Assembly: GCA_913009285.1 (NCBI GenBank)
Contig: CAJVYE010000099.1
Location: forward strand, 1 to 5,197
From: an uncultured Nitrospirota bacterium
GTDB taxonomy: Bacteria; Nitrospinota; Nitrospinia; SZUA-224
Length of the DNA: 5,197 bases
Reading direction: 5' to 3'
A model generated the notes under the pieces. It searched no databases. It saw nothing but the letters and a program-made list of their open reading frames with translations, and was not told where the DNA came from. This document shows positions 5,078 through 5,197 of the stretch, one piece after another. The number at the start of each line of letters is the position of its first letter. Positions within the stretch are counted from its first letter, which is position 1. A program made the position numbers and the translations under genes.

Positions 5078-5197
5078 AAAAAAAAAACAGAATGGTAATA
5101 AGAACGAACCATATAAAAGCCTCCAAGATATTCAAGCGTGACGCTTTATTTTTATGCAGACTCCTACATGAGTACTCTATATGATCTGTTGACGTCT
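5078..5197. other. Off-template bases beyond the adapter
   Basis: Ten A residues (5078-5087) follow the P7 end, then 110 bases of mixed composition. Nothing can lie beyond P7 in a library molecule, and an A-run then random calls is how reads behave past the template end. The 110 bases hold no long open frame and I recognise no homology. They should not be annotated as genomic. Confidence 0.88.

Noticed and set aside
5134..5151. Small hairpin AAGCG-TGA-CGCTT followed by T-rich bases, terminator-like
   Set aside because: It lies past the adapter in off-template base calls, and a 5-bp stem is weak.

Overview
The window is a short assembled contig from an AT-rich, uncultured-looking bacterium. 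Only about 127-5011 is genomic. Both ends run out of the insert into the same Illumina TruSeq P7 index adapter (61-126 and 5012-5077, exact reverse complements of each other, index ATTCCTTT on the outgoing strand) and then into off-template base calls (1-60 and 5078-5197). Both terminal genes are therefore cut at adapter junctions, and each open frame continues into adapter sequence: false N-terminal residues for the first gene, a false stop codon for the last.

Layout of the real insert. (i) 127-671, + strand: the 3' part of a hybrid sensor histidine kinase (last ATP-binding box, then a complete receiver domain). (ii) Convergent to it, a four-gene run on the - strand, transcribed from 3867 down to 692: scpA, scpB, a RsuA/RluB-family pseudouridine synthase, and an exported protein resembling FlgT-type envelope proteins. 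A near-perfect sigma70-type promoter (TTGACA, 18 bp, TATAAT) stands before scpA. (iii) Divergent from scpA, on the + strand, a VanZ-like membrane protein with a long C-terminal region, cut at 5011.

How the genes fit together. ScpA (kleisin) and ScpB are the two partners of SMC in bacterial condensin. A large-subunit-type pseudouridine synthase directly downstream is a common bacterial arrangement. The exported fourth gene starts 2 nt after the pseudouridine synthase stop and is probably cotranscribed. Between scpB and rluB lies a 191-bp palindromic intergenic element: short terminal inverted repeats, a hairpin at each end and a perfect 27-bp inverted repeat inside. It is the most interesting biological structure here and looks like a small non-autonomous repeat (MITE/ERIC/REP-like in form). 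Its mobility cannot be tested from one copy.

Taxonomy is uncertain. The ATG starts, GGAGG ribosome binding site, ScpAB and TTGACA/TATAAT promoter say only 'bacterium'. The low GC, scpAB-rluB order, FlgT-like exported protein and long VanZ protein would fit something Desulfobacterota- or Nitrospirota-like, but this is a weak guess. I see no convincing novel defence, mobile or biosynthetic system.
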